This document shows positions 52,137-61,495 of a DNA stretch of 64,000 bases, in pieces. Made by a program: the position numbers and the translations under genes. Position 1 is the first letter of the stretch; each line of letters opens with the position of its first letter. Under the pieces are notes generated by a model. That model was not told the DNA's origin. It saw only the letters and a list, made by a program, of their open reading frames with translations, and searched no databases. The stretch is from Roseiarcus sp963758335 (lineage in GTDB: Bacteria; Pseudomonadota; Alphaproteobacteria; Rhizobiales; Beijerinckiaceae), in the NCBI GenBank assembly GCA_963758335.1, contig CAVWVF010000002.1:1240001-1304000 (forward strand). The letters are read 5' to 3'.

Positions 52137-52894
52137 ACGCGTTCGTCTGGCGCTTCGGCGGGCTCGCGGTCGTCGCTCTCATGATCGCGCTCTGGGGCGA
52201 GGTCGCCGCTCTCAAGCTCGTTTCGCCGGTCTTCCTGCCGGCTCCCGAGCGAACCCGGACGGCGCTGTGGCATGGCTTCGCCCACGCCGACCTCGGCGCG
52301 AAATTTCTCGGCACGATCTGCCACATGCTGGGCGGCTGGCTCGTCGCGTCCAGTCTCGGCGTCGCGCTCGGCGCCCTAATCGGATCGTCGAAGGCCGCGC
52401 GGGACTATGTCGCTCCGACCCTCGAATTCCTGCGCCCCCTGCCCGCCTCCGCCGTCATTCCGGTTGCGATCGCGATGTTCGGCCTGACCCCTCAGATGGC
52501 GCTCGGCGTGATCGGCTTCGGCTCGATCTGGCCGGCCCTGCTCGCCGCCGTGCACGGCTTCGCGGCTGTCGAGCCGCGGCTCATCGAGGTCGGGCGGGCG
52601 CTTGGGCTCTCGCGCTGGCAGGGGATCATGAAAATCGCGCTGCCCTCCGCGGCACCGGACATCCTGGCCGGGCTCCAACTCGGCCTCACCGTCTCGCTCA
52701 TCCTCGCCGTCGTATGCGAAATGATCGCCGGCCTCGACGGGCTCGGCCAATGGGTGCTGCTCGCCGCCCGCAGCTACAGGTCCGCCGACATCTTCGCCGG
52801 CGTGGCTTTGCTCGGCGCGATCGGCGTCGCCGCCAACGCAGTGCTGTCGGCGGCCGAAAGCAGGCTGCTGAGATGGCGGGGAACCGGCAGATGA
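52133..52894 (+). CDS. ABC importer permease 2
   Basis: A 253-residue permease related to permease 1. It shows HMLGGWLVASSLGVALGALI, PLPASAVIPVAIAMFGLTPQ and the EAA loop RLIEVGRALGLSRWQGIMKI. ATG 52133 overlaps the upstream stop as ATGA. It is the last gene of the importer operon; the next genes run in the opposite direction. Confidence 0.92.
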   Translation: MNAFVWRFGGLAVVALMIALWGEVAALKLVSPVFLPAPERTRTALWHGFAHADLGAKFLGTICHMLGGWLVASSLGVALGALIGSSKAARDYVAPTLEFLRPLPASAVIPVAIAMFGLTPQMALGVIGFGSIWPALLAAVHGFAAVEPRLIEVGRALGLSRWQGIMKIALPSAAPDILAGLQLGLTVSLILAVVCEMIAGLDGLGQWVLLAARSYRSADIFAGVALLGAIGVAANAVLSAAESRLLRWRGTGR

Positions 52895-52982
52895 CGCCTC
52901 GCGCCTCCAGAACGGCCCGATTGAGTGCGCGTCTCACCGACGACGACAAGTCGCGTCGGGTTGTTGCGCGTGCTCCGACCCA

Positions 52983-53225
52983 TCAATGAGGCGCCCGCGG
53001 CTCTCCGTCGCGGTCGGGTCGCCGCGCCTGCCGCGCGCTTCGCGCGACGCTCGCCGCCAGCGCCGTCGGCATCGAGACGGTCAACAGAAGGCCGGCGAGC
53101 CAGGCCGGCAGCGCTCCCAGCAGAGCGAGGAAGGCGATCGCGGCGACCGCAACGAGAATCGCGACGGCCAGCAGTTCGTCGTCGACGAAGAGCCCGATCA
53201 GCTGCTTGGCGATCTCGCCGATCAT
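52983..53225 (-). CDS. Small membrane protein next to the COG4280 gene
   Basis: 80 residues with two hydrophobic helices (AILVAVAAIAFLALLGAL and LAGLLLTVSMPTALAA) and a basic tail. I do not recognise a family. ATG 53225 overlaps the stop of the upstream COG4280-type gene as ATGA, so it is translated with it and is probably an accessory membrane subunit. Confidence 0.7.
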   Translation of the reverse strand: MIGEIAKQLIGLFVDDELLAVAILVAVAAIAFLALLGALPAWLAGLLLTVSMPTALAASVARSARQARRPDRDGEPRAPH

Positions 53226-53965
53226 GCCGGCTCCATCGACTTTGGCTTGAGGAGCGCGACCAGCGCGACGGCGACCGCCAGGAACAAGGCCGCGAAACCG
53301 ATGATCGCAGCGTCGCCGCCCGGCCAGTCGACGCCGAGACTCTCGCCTGTCCAGAATAGGCCGAAGGCCGAAAGCATCACGCCGACCGCGAATTTGAGCG
53401 CGTTTTCCGGAACCTGCGAGAGCGGCCCGGCTGCCGCCGCGCCGATCGCCGCCACGAGGGCACAGGCCGCGAAGGCGCCCGCGCTCGCCAGCCACAGGAG
53501 GCCCCCGGCCCCGACCGCGATGACGATGAAGACGACCTCGGTTCCCTCGAGCAGCACGGCCTTGAAGGATGTTACGCCGGCGATCCAGTCGAGTCCTGCC
53601 GAACGCTGGTGTTCGGCCTCGGCGAGTTCGCGCATCTCGCGCGCAAACGCCTCGTCCTCGTTGTGAAGCGCGACAACGCCGATCGAGCGCAGGATCGCCT
53701 TGCGCAGCCAGCGCAAACCGAAAAGCAGAAGCAGGACGCCGACGACGGCCTGAAGCGCGTGGATCGGAATTTTGCCGATCAGCGGGCCGAGGACGGCGAC
53801 AACGAGCGCGAGCGCCGCCAGCGCCGCCACCGCTCCCGTCAGCGCCGGCCGCCAGCCGCGCCCGAGGCCCACAGCCAGCACGACGGTCAGGGCTTCGACC
53901 GCCTCGACGAAGGAGGCGGCGAAGGAAGCGCCGGCGACCGAAACAATTGTCGAAACGTTCGACAT
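53222..53965 (-). CDS. COG4280-type membrane protein (FTR1-like)
   Basis: 247 residues with about seven hydrophobic helices. Two internally similar segments, SFVEAVEALTVVLAVGLGRG and AVLLEGTEVVFIVIAVGAGG, carry acidic residues in helices, as in FTR1/OFeT iron permeases (REGxE), but without the Arg. It matches the COG4280 group of predicted membrane proteins. The substrate is unknown; a metal ion is an inference from the FTR1 likeness. The start is MSNVSTIVSVAG, preceded by AAAGGA. Confidence 0.78.
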   Translation of the reverse strand: MSNVSTIVSVAGASFAASFVEAVEALTVVLAVGLGRGWRPALTGAVAALAALALVVAVLGPLIGKIPIHALQAVVGVLLLLFGLRWLRKAILRSIGVVALHNEDEAFAREMRELAEAEHQRSAGLDWIAGVTSFKAVLLEGTEVVFIVIAVGAGGLLWLASAGAFAACALVAAIGAAAAGPLSQVPENALKFAVGVMLSAFGLFWTGESLGVDWPGGDAAIIGFAALFLAVAVALVALLKPKSMEPA

Positions 53966-54072
53966 GCGATCATCCTTTCCCGAGCTGTTCGCGGCGTGGG
54001 GCGCGCGGCGCCCTCTAATCCAGGACCGGCTCATTTTGAGACCGGGCAGGGAGAGGAGCCACGGCGTTCCGG

Positions 54073-54383
54073 TCACCCGTCTTTGAGGCGTCCGATTTCT
54101 TCCGCGACCGCCGCGAGCAATGCAGGAACGCCGCCGCGAATCGTGCGCCGGACCTCTTCCGCGACATTGTCGTAATTGTGCCGATAGACGTGCCAACTCC
54201 CATGATCGCTCGCCACGGCAGGTGCGGGTGCCTTTCCCTGAGTTCGGGCGGGAGCCGACGAGCGGCCTCGGAGATGATTTCGAGCGCTCGGGTCGCCGCG
54301 TACAAGGTTCGCCGGTTCCGCGCGAACTCTTCGAAAGAGAGTCCAGCGACAAATTCGCGTGCAAGCTCGCCATTGTCCCGCAT
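54073..54383 (-). pseudogene. HepT-like toxin (DUF86), frameshifted
   Basis: HEPN-domain partner of an MNT nucleotidyltransferase. The first part reads LAREFVAGLSFEEFARNRRT, LEIISEAARRLPPELR and LPWRAIMG. A one-base shift near 54200 then changes frame: the restored reading continues SWHVYRHNYDNVAEEVRRT (the RxxxxH/HNY catalytic region of HEPN) and ends IGRLKDG at 54073. Upstream of the first ATG the family start LSSKARRALFD is preceded by ACG where ATG would be expected. The active-site end is out of frame, so it is likely inactive. Confidence 0.8.
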
Positions 54384-54408
54384 GTCGAACAGCGCCCGAC
54401 GAGCTTTG

Positions 54409-54705
54409 CTAGAAAGCGTACAGGGCTTCCCGTTCGGCGAAGGGCCGAACGTGCGATTTCAGTTGACTGCGGTTGGCGACGTCCACCCGGCTGGAAAAGA
54501 GATCGCCAAGATATTGCGTAATCGCGACATATTTCCACAGTCCGACCGACGCCTCCGGCGCGATCTCGATCAGGATGTCGATATCGCTGTCAGGCCGATC
54601 ATCGCCGCGGGCGCGCGAGCCGAACAGCGCGGCGTGCGCGACGCCCTGCGCGCGCAGCGCCGCTTCATTTTCCTGCAATCTGGCGATAATCGCCTGCCGA
54701 TCCAT
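54409..54705 (-). CDS. MntA-type nucleotidyltransferase (antitoxin of HepT pair)
   Basis: A 98-residue minimal nucleotidyltransferase with FGSRARGDDRPDSDIDILIE holding the GS and DxD catalytic motif. In MNT/HEPN pairs this protein AMPylates the HepT toxin to silence it. Here the antitoxin appears intact while the downstream hepT is frameshifted, an order of decay that a cell tolerates. Confidence 0.88.
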   Translation of the reverse strand: MDRQAIIARLQENEAALRAQGVAHAALFGSRARGDDRPDSDIDILIEIAPEASVGLWKYVAITQYLGDLFSSRVDVANRSQLKSHVRPFAEREALYAF

Positions 54706-54838
54706 GCTCTCGACCCTATCATGGAAGGCGATCTAACTACAGGTGGCGCGCTTGGGCCGGCAGACGCGGCAATGACCAGACAGCAGCCCCCTTGATCGAC
54801 CTCGACATCGTCCAAAGCGTGGGCCGTCGCCCGCAGCC

Positions 54839-55453
54839 TCAGCCCGGCCGTCTGGCTAGCGAAAGCCAAAATCCGCCGCCGATCAAGACGACGCCCGAAA
54901 GTCGGCCGAGCAATTTCGCCCGCGCCGGCTTCATGAACCATGCGCGTCCGAGTCCCGACGCGATCGCCCAGGCGGAATCTGTCACGCCAGCGAGAAGAAC
55001 GGAGACGACGCACATCGCACCCAACTGCGGGCCCGCGGGAAAGCGTGGGTCGACGAACTGCGGCAGGAAGGCGGTGAAGAAGACGATCGTCTTGGGGTTC
55101 GATATCGCGACCAGCAAGCCTCGCAGAAGCCTGGCCCGCCCCGTGTCCACCAGAGTATCGCCGCGCTCTCCCGCGCGCCGCCACGCCTGGACGCCGAGCC
55201 AGATCAGATAGGCCGCGCCTGTCCAGCGCAGCGCTTCGAACAAAAGGTCCGCGTGCGCGTGCACCCAGTCGAGACCCGACGCTATGGCGGTCAACAGCAA
55301 AGCGTTGCCCAGCGTCGTGCCGGCGACCGTCGTCAACGCCGCCCGGACGCCTTGGGCGGCTCCAGTCGAAATGACGAGGGTCACGATCGGACCGGGCGCA
55401 ACGATGAGCACGGTCGTGATCAGGACAAAAGCGGTGAACAATTCGACATTCAT
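54839..55453 (-). CDS. LysE/RhtB-family amino-acid exporter
   Basis: A 204-residue inner-membrane protein with about six helices. The N-terminal AFVLITTVLIVAPGPIVTLV contains the family PGP motif. GAAYLIWLGVQAWR, ISNPKTIVFFTAFLPQFVD and a C-terminal FWLSLARR follow. It exports amino acids or homoserine-type lactones; the substrate is not predictable. Confidence 0.9.
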   Translation of the reverse strand: MNVELFTAFVLITTVLIVAPGPIVTLVISTGAAQGVRAALTTVAGTTLGNALLLTAIASGLDWVHAHADLLFEALRWTGAAYLIWLGVQAWRRAGERGDTLVDTGRARLLRGLLVAISNPKTIVFFTAFLPQFVDPRFPAGPQLGAMCVVSVLLAGVTDSAWAIASGLGRAWFMKPARAKLLGRLSGVVLIGGGFWLSLARRPG

Positions 55454-55499
55454 CTCCGTCTCGCTCCATTCTCGATCACGCTTTGAATAGGGCGCTCCT

Positions 55500-56249
55500 T
55501 TAGGGCGCCTTCATGAACAGGCCGACGGTCAGCGCGGCGCCGATCGCGACGACGACGACGCTCAAGAGCTTCTCGTTCACGGTCTTCAGCATGACGGCGC
55601 CGGCCCAGCCGCCGAAGGAGGCGCCGACCGCGGTGATGGCGGCCTGGATCCAGTGGACGTCGTGGGAGAGAGCGAAGATCGCGACCGCTGAAGCGTTCAT
55701 CACCCCCGCCAGAATGTTCTTGCTCGCCCCGGCGTTGTGCACCGCGAGGCCCGCCATGGTCAGCGAGGCCATCATCAGGAAGCCGATGCCGCCGCCGAAA
55801 TAACCGCCATAGATCGCGATCAAGAACTGCACGAGCCCGGCGCCACAGGGCGGCAGATGCGTCTCGCCCGGCTTCGGGGCTTTGCGGAAGAAGCTGCCCC
55901 AAGCGAAGAGCGCGGTGGCGAACAGCACCAGCCAGGGGACCAGGCGCGCGAACACCGTCGGCGGGGTCCAGAGCAGGATCAGCGCGCCGAGCGCTCCGCC
56001 GACGAGGCTGACGCCGTAGAGCGTCGCCATCGATAGTCCCGGCGGGCTCTCCGCGTGCGACCGTCCCGTGAGCCCGGTCACCACCTGCGCCGGAAACAGC
56101 GCCATCGTCGAGGTGATGTTGGCCGCGCGCGCATCCATGCCGGTCAGCATCAGCGACGGCAGGGTGATGAACGAGCCGCCGCCCGCGAGCGCGTTTTGCG
56201 CTCCCGCCCAGATCGAGGCGACAAAGAGGATCAGCAAGGCGGTCGTCAT
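55500..56249 (-). CDS. TauE/SafE-family membrane transporter
   Basis: A 249-residue protein with eight or so helices. NALAGGGSFITLPSLMLTG and FGGGIGFLMMASLTMAGL are the duplicated TauE/SafE motifs. The family moves sulfonates, sulfite or organic anions outward. ATG 56249 overlaps the stop of a 79-residue gene upstream as ATGA. Confidence 0.9.
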   Translation of the reverse strand: MTTALLILFVASIWAGAQNALAGGGSFITLPSLMLTGMDARAANITSTMALFPAQVVTGLTGRSHAESPPGLSMATLYGVSLVGGALGALILLWTPPTVFARLVPWLVLFATALFAWGSFFRKAPKPGETHLPPCGAGLVQFLIAIYGGYFGGGIGFLMMASLTMAGLAVHNAGASKNILAGVMNASAVAIFALSHDVHWIQAAITAVGASFGGWAGAVMLKTVNEKLLSVVVVAIGAALTVGLFMKAP

Positions 56250-56485
56250 CGATCCGTCCGGGTCGAGCGGAGGGGTTTCATTTCGCGACGGCGCGGCAAG
56301 CGGATTTCTGCTTCGGTGATCGACACGCCGCGCGCTTTGAGGAACGCCTGCATCCGCTCGAGCTTGCGCTCGAAACTGCAGGTCAGCGCTTCTCCGTCGA
56401 GCGCGGGCTGGTAGGCGAGCATGAGTTCCGTCTGCTCGCTCTCGCGGAGCGAGGACCAGGGCCGAAGTTCGGCGGGATCGGGCAT
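56246..56485 (-). CDS. 79-residue hypothetical protein upstream of TauE gene
   Basis: No family recognised. It is soluble and charged, with a likely central helix (FERKLERMQAFLKARGVSIT) and a basic tail. Its stop overlaps the TauE-like start by ATGA, so the two are translationally coupled. Codon use is like its neighbours, supporting a real gene. It may help membrane insertion or regulation of the transporter, but nothing in the sequence shows this. Confidence 0.55.
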   Translation of the reverse strand: MPDPAELRPWSSLRESEQTELMLAYQPALDGEALTCSFERKLERMQAFLKARGVSITEAEIRLPRRREMKPLRSTRTDR

Positions 56486-56698
56486 CTGCGGTCTCCGAAG
56501 AGCTCTTCTCCCCCGCTCCTTGAGAAGGGGTCAAGGGCGATGTGGGCCGTTCTGCCGCGTTCGCGGGCGCGATGGGCGTGGCGCGCCACCCCCGAAAACG
56601 AGGATCCAGGAACGCCGCCGCAGACGTTTGAGCATAGCGAACGCCAGAGAGGACTGCGGCGGCATGTTACTCCTGCGGAAGGCGCGGCGCGGCACGCC

Positions 56699-58027
56699 TC
56701 AGGCAAAGTCCCGCGCGGCCGCCCGGTGCTCTGCGAGCAGCGCGCCGAGGTCGAGCCCGACCGGCATGCCGTCGACGACGCGCCACTCGCCGGCGACCAT
56801 CACCCGATCGGCCCGGTGGGCGCCGCAGAGAACGAGCGCGGCGAGCGCATCGTGCGCGCCGGAAAAGCGCGGCTCCTCGAGCGTGAACAGCGCGAGATCC
56901 GCCTCGCAGCCCTCTTCGATCCGGCCGACGTCCGAGCGTCCGAGGCAGCGGGCCGAGCCTTCGGTCGCCCAGCGCAGCGCGTCGAGATGGGTGACCTTCT
57001 CCGCGCCGTAGCGCAGGCGTCCAATCATGAGCGCATGGCGCACGGCTTCCATCATGTTCGATGAATCGTTGGAGGCCGAGCCGTCCACGCCGAGGCCGAG
57101 CGGCGCGCCGGCGGCCTCGAGTTCGCAGGTCCGGCAGATGCCGGAAGCGAGCACCATGTTGGAGGCCGCGCAGTGGCAGACGCCGACCCCCGCGCGGCCG
57201 AGCCGCGCAATCTCGCCCTCGTTGAAGTGGATGCCGTGGGCGAGCCAGACGCGGCTCGACATCCAGCCCGTCTCCTCCAGAAGGTCGACCGGCCGCAGGC
57301 CGTACATCTTTAGGCAGAATTGCTCCTCGTCGCCGGTCTCGCAGAGATGGGTGTGCAGCTGGCAGTCGTAACGCTCGGCGAGCCGGGCGGTCGCGCTCAT
57401 CAGGTGTTTGGAGATCGAGAACGGCGAGCACGGCGCGAGCGCCAAGCAAATCATCGCGCCCGGCTTCCGGTCGTGGAACAGCTTCAGCACGCGTTCGCTG
57501 TCGGCGAGAATCGCGTCTTCGTCCTGCACCACGCTGTCGGGCGGCAGGCCGCCATCCTTGCCCGAGCGGTTCATCGACCCGCGCGACACCGTCATCCGAA
57601 CGCCGAGCGCGAGCGCCTCCTCGACCTCGATGTCGACCGCGTTCTCGAGCCCGACCGGATAGAGATAGTGATGATCGGCCGCGGTCGTGCAGCCCGACAT
57701 CAGAAGCTCGGCCAGCGCGAGCCGCGCCGCGAGGCGCAGGTGGTTGGGCTTGAGGCGCGACCAGATCGGATAGAGGGTCATGAGCCAGGGGAAGAGCGGC
57801 TTGTTGATCGCCCGCGGGTGGGCGCGGGTCAGCGTCTGGTAGAAATGGTGGTGGGCGTTGACGAGGCCGGGCAGCACGACGTGGCGCGAGGCGTCGAAGA
57901 CGGCGTCGATTCGCTCGGGCGTCGCGCCCCGCGCGACGAGCGCCGCGATCCGCGTCCCCTCGACGACGATCCCGCGCTCGGCCCCTTGCGCGAAAATCGC
58001 CAGCGGGTCCCTGATCCACGTCCGCAT
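56699..58027 (-). CDS. 8-oxoguanine deaminase (amidohydrolase)
   Basis: A 442-residue amidohydrolase. VLPGLVNAHHHFYQTLTRAH holds the first metal His pair, then SGCTTAADHHYLYP, LHTHLCET, WLAHGIHFNEGEI and GVDGSASNDSSNMMEAVR with the catalytic Asp. These match 8-oxoguanine deaminases, relatives of hydroxydechloroatrazine ethylaminohydrolase, which salvage oxidised purines to urate. MRTWIRDPLAIF is the family start. No purine pathway gene is next to it. Confidence 0.88.
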   Translation of the reverse strand: MRTWIRDPLAIFAQGAERGIVVEGTRIAALVARGATPERIDAVFDASRHVVLPGLVNAHHHFYQTLTRAHPRAINKPLFPWLMTLYPIWSRLKPNHLRLAARLALAELLMSGCTTAADHHYLYPVGLENAVDIEVEEALALGVRMTVSRGSMNRSGKDGGLPPDSVVQDEDAILADSERVLKLFHDRKPGAMICLALAPCSPFSISKHLMSATARLAERYDCQLHTHLCETGDEEQFCLKMYGLRPVDLLEETGWMSSRVWLAHGIHFNEGEIARLGRAGVGVCHCAASNMVLASGICRTCELEAAGAPLGLGVDGSASNDSSNMMEAVRHALMIGRLRYGAEKVTHLDALRWATEGSARCLGRSDVGRIEEGCEADLALFTLEEPRFSGAHDALAALVLCGAHRADRVMVAGEWRVVDGMPVGLDLGALLAEHRAAARDFA

Positions 58028-58172
58028 GCCGCCCCGCTCTCGATCGCGAAGGCTTTCAATGGAGAATGCCGGGCGGGCCTGTCAATCGTGAGGCCCGCTC
58101 AACAAGCAGAAAGGGCGCCTCGCGGCGGCCCTTCCCACGCGTCATCAGAAATGCGGCGTTCCGGCGGGGCCT

Positions 58173-59039
58173 TCACTTCGCCGTCAGCATCCGGTTGGTC
58201 GGGCCAAGGGCGGTCAGCACCGTCGCTTCATTGCCGCGAATGACGGCCATCTTGGCGAGCCCGGTCAGGCCCGATCCGGCGTCGAGGTTCAGGCGAAACC
58301 GGCGGATCTGATCGGCGTGCGAGGGATTTGGCTGCGCATCGTTCGGCGTGTGACCGTGTACGACGAAGAGGCCGCTGAAGCCGCCCGGGCCCGGCGAGGC
58401 CTCCAGGAACGGCCAGCGCACCCAGGCCCAGTGGCGGTCCTCGTCGAGTTCGGCCAGCGGCTCGTTCCACGGCGTTTCAAGAAACCTGTCCAGTTCGACA
58501 TTGGGATTGACCCCGGCATGGACGAAGAGAACGTCCTGCGAGCGCCAGTATGCGCGCAGGGATTCGAGCCAACGCCGCACGCGCTCGGGCAGCGCGACGC
58601 GAATGAGGGTCAGGAGTTCCTCCGGCCCGTCGGGCGGCGCGTCGAAATCGGCGAACTGTCGGACGGCCGCCGCGCCGCCGTTGCGCAGCCAAGCAGCGAG
58701 CGCGTCGATCGCGTCCTCCCAGGATGTCCTCGGGTCGAGCGCAAGGCGCATCATCGCCTCGTGGTTGCCCATCAGAGCGATCGCTTCGTCCGCGTGGATG
58801 CGCTCGCCTGCGCTGATCGCGAGCTCGATCGCTCCCAGACTGTCGGCGCCGCGATCGACGAGGTCGCCGAGAAAGACGATGGCGCGCCTCTCGCGCCGCT
58901 TCGGCTCGCCAGCGGCCTCATCGAGCAGCGCCTGCAGAAGGTCCGGCCGGCCATGAATGTCGCCGACCGCGAAGACCTCGACGTCCGGCGGGACCGCGCG
59001 CGGAAGAGCGAAGGTTTCTCGATTGACGACCGCGGCCAT
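58173..59039 (-). CDS. Ser/Thr-phosphatase-like metallophosphoesterase
   Basis: A 288-residue calcineurin-like phosphoesterase with all expected metal motifs: FAVGDIHGRPDLLQAL, VFLGDLVDRGADSLG, ALMGNHEAM, FVHAGVNP and VVHGHTPND. It resembles bacterial PrpA-type phosphatases or Ap4A-hydrolase relatives. The substrate is unknown. ATG 59039 is adopted; the frame is open upstream without similarity. Confidence 0.88.
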   Translation of the reverse strand: MAAVVNRETFALPRAVPPDVEVFAVGDIHGRPDLLQALLDEAAGEPKRRERRAIVFLGDLVDRGADSLGAIELAISAGERIHADEAIALMGNHEAMMRLALDPRTSWEDAIDALAAWLRNGGAAAVRQFADFDAPPDGPEELLTLIRVALPERVRRWLESLRAYWRSQDVLFVHAGVNPNVELDRFLETPWNEPLAELDEDRHWAWVRWPFLEASPGPGGFSGLFVVHGHTPNDAQPNPSHADQIRRFRLNLDAGSGLTGLAKMAVIRGNEATVLTALGPTNRMLTAK

Positions 59040-59789
59040 GCGCGCTCCCGTCTGCCCGCGGCGGAACAATTGCACACCCGCCCGGGCGCGCGCCAGCCAA
59101 GCCTGCGATATGGGACCGTTCAACTGAAGCCTGTCGCTTTTCGCCACGCGAGAAACTCGCGCGGGCGTTCGACCGCGGCGACTGCTTCGCCCAAATTCGG
59201 GATGCGGCGATCACGTCCTTGAGCTGCGGGATGGTCATCAGCCGCGAGCCGCGTGCGCTCGAACGGTCGCAGTATATCCTTGTACGGCGGCGGCGCCAAG
59301 CTGCGCCCGCCGCCGAAGCGGCGGACGCGATTGAGAGGTCCTTACCGGCTCGTCAGACGAACCTGACGAACGTGCCGCCGTGATGATCGTCGGTCAGCGG
59401 ATTCGTCGGCCTCAGCGCGAGAGGCGACCGATCGCGATAAACCTCCCTGCTCCCGCGCAAAAGTTCCCTGTTCTCAAAAGTCAAATTCCCTGTTTTATAA
59501 AACCGCGGAGGCGCTCCGCGATGGTTTTCGACCGCCTTCCGCATAGCACCGGCAGCACGGCTGCTAATGAACGGCGCCACGTCTCTTGCGCCCGCAGATG
59601 GCGGTCGCGCTGGTGTTGGCCCCGCGCCGGGACGTCGGCCCCGCCATTGCGGGTGTGAAAATTCTTGGCGCAGGTCTGAAGATATGCTACATTTGTTCTC
59701 TTAATGGGCTCCCGCGGAGGCTGCCGCAACGTGTCGTCCTCGCGGCAATCCGCCTGTCCCGCGGTGGAATTAAAGTTCCGTTGTGATCT
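59040..59789. other. Gene-free stretch before IS66 copy 2, with TTCCCTGTT repeats (site 3)
   Basis: About 750 bases without a credible gene. Two copies of TTCCCTGTT start at 59464 and 59486, exactly 22 bp apart, and a CTCCCTGCT variant lies about 22 bp before the first. The rest carries no RNA or regulatory signal that I recognise and may be gene debris beside the insertion element. Confidence 0.7.
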
Positions 59790-61495
59790 GTAACCGGGGC
59801 GAATTTCCGGGCGGCGTTAGCTTGGGGCGGGCCTGACGAGAGTTGCGAGATCGGGGATTTCGGGGCCTGGAATGGCGAGGCGAGCGCCGAGATAGTCGAA
59901 GAAGGGGATTTTGAGCTTCCTGCAGGTCTTGGCGAGCCCGAGCATGACGTCGCGGGCGTCGCGGCCTCTGTCGCTGAGGGTCCCGCCGGAGATTTTGCGC
60001 TTGGTGACGAAGACGCGGATGTCGTTTTCCGAGGCGTTGGTGTGCAGCGGAATATGGGGATGGTCGAGGACGCGCAAGAGATCGTCCTTGAGGCGAAAGA
60101 GGCGCCTGAGCAGGCTGTCGAGGGTGGCGTAGCCGGTTCTGGAGCGGTTGAAGATGCGGTCGAACTGCGCCCGCAAACGCTCGGCTTTCTCGAGGCTCGG
60201 GGCGAGCTTGTATTCTTTTAAGGCGCGATAGAACCACCAGATCATGCGCCGTGCGACCTCGATCGCGTTGCGCTGCTTGTCGTTGGCGGGGATGAGCTTG
60301 TGGACCAGGCGTTCGGCGTGCACCCAGCACAAGGCGTGTTCGCCGACGCGGAACTGGCCGGCGCCGTCTGACACGACGATGGCTTGGCCGAGCAGGCCTT
60401 GCTCGCGAACGGCGCCCCACAGAGCACCCTCGCTGGCGACCCGCACCGGATCGGGGGTGATCCTGAGATCGGCAAATCCGAGCGCGTTCAGATGGCTCGT
60501 CCAGTCTTCGTGAGACGCAAAAAGCCGCGTCGGATGGCCCGCGAGCGTGTCGATGAGGCTGAGGCTCAGATTGCAAGCCCGCATGTAGACGAGCGCCGCC
60601 TCGTTGACCACGTAAGAGGCCGCGCCGCCCAGGAGATTGCGCAGGAACGCCAGGCGGGACTTGCTCGGGCCGGTTCGAAACGTGGTGAAGCTGTCGGAAC
60701 CGATCTGGGTCGTCACGCCGCTCTTGCCTCGATGGCGGGCGCCGGTGTCGTCGACCGTGACGAAGGAAGCGGAACGTCTCGAGCTTGGCGGCCAGCAGGC
60801 GCACCACCTGGCGTTTCGAAATCACCACGCCGACGTCGTTCAGCAGCGCCAGAATCCGCTCGCAGGTCATCTGTCCCTGAAAGTGCAGCATCAAGATCAG
60901 GCGCTGAAGATGCGGGCCATAGCCACCGACGATCCCGGGATCGAGCGGCGCGATCAGAGTCTTCCCATCCGGCGTTTGCCAGCGCTCGCGCCGATAGCGG
61001 GTCACCAAAGGATTCAGAACCAAGTCCTGAACGACGATCTCTTCGTAGCCCTTGTGGCGGGAACCCGCTGGCGCGTCGACCTTCACCTCGATGGTTTGCG
61101 TGACCGTCAGCTTGTCCAGGTTGCTGCCGCGCCGCTGCGTCGACCGCCCGCCCTTGGGCGCGTTCGCTTGCGAATCCGGTCGGTCCGTCGCCTTGTCCAT
61201 CCCCGAGGGTTTCTGCGGCGGCCGCGGCGGCAGTTTCTTCAATCGCGCCAGTTCGTCCTTGACCGCCTGATGCTCGACCCTCAGCTTGGCCAACGCCCCG
61301 CTCACCTTCTCGTACTCCGCCTGAAAGCGGGTCACTTCGCCAATCAATTCGCCAATCAAAGTGCGAACCAGGCCGATGAGCTCGGCCGGCGTCATGCGCT
61401 CAAGCGGATCACCCAAATCAACGGACATCCCCAGCTTAAATCATACTTTCCGACGCTTGACTCCCCCCTTCCGCCCGGAAATTTGCCCCGATTAC
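59790..61495 (-). mobile_element. IS66-family element, copy 2 (complete ends)
   Basis: 1706 bp bounded by inverted repeats GTAACCGGGGCGAATTTCCG (left) and, on the minus strand at the right, GTAATCGGGGCAAATTTCCG. It carries a single TnpC-like transposase gene. The 8 bases outside each end (TGTGATCT and ACTTTTGG) differ, so the usual target duplication is absent. It lies in the same orientation as copy 1, about 58 kb away. Confidence 0.9.
59817..61428 (-). pseudogene. IS66 transposase, split by a 41-bp deletion
   Basis: The N-terminal half (from MSVDLGDPLERMTPAELIG at 61428) includes a coiled-coil region, a Pro-rich linker, VVQDLVLNPLVTRYRRERWQ and MLHFQGQMTCERILALLND. Near 60772 a 41-bp segment present in copy 1 is missing, removing the VTVDDTGARHRG start of the catalytic core and shifting the frame. 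The C-terminal half is read from 60716 (MTTQIGSDSFTTFRTG) to 59817 with HVHAERLVHKL-like and HTNASENDIRVF motifs. Two partial proteins could be made. Neither has a full catalytic site. Confidence 0.88.

Noticed and set aside
59770..61428. 552-residue transposase frame
   Set aside because: After the 41-bp deletion the frame reads Arg/Pro-rich nonsense. The true C-terminal half is in another frame (60716-59817).
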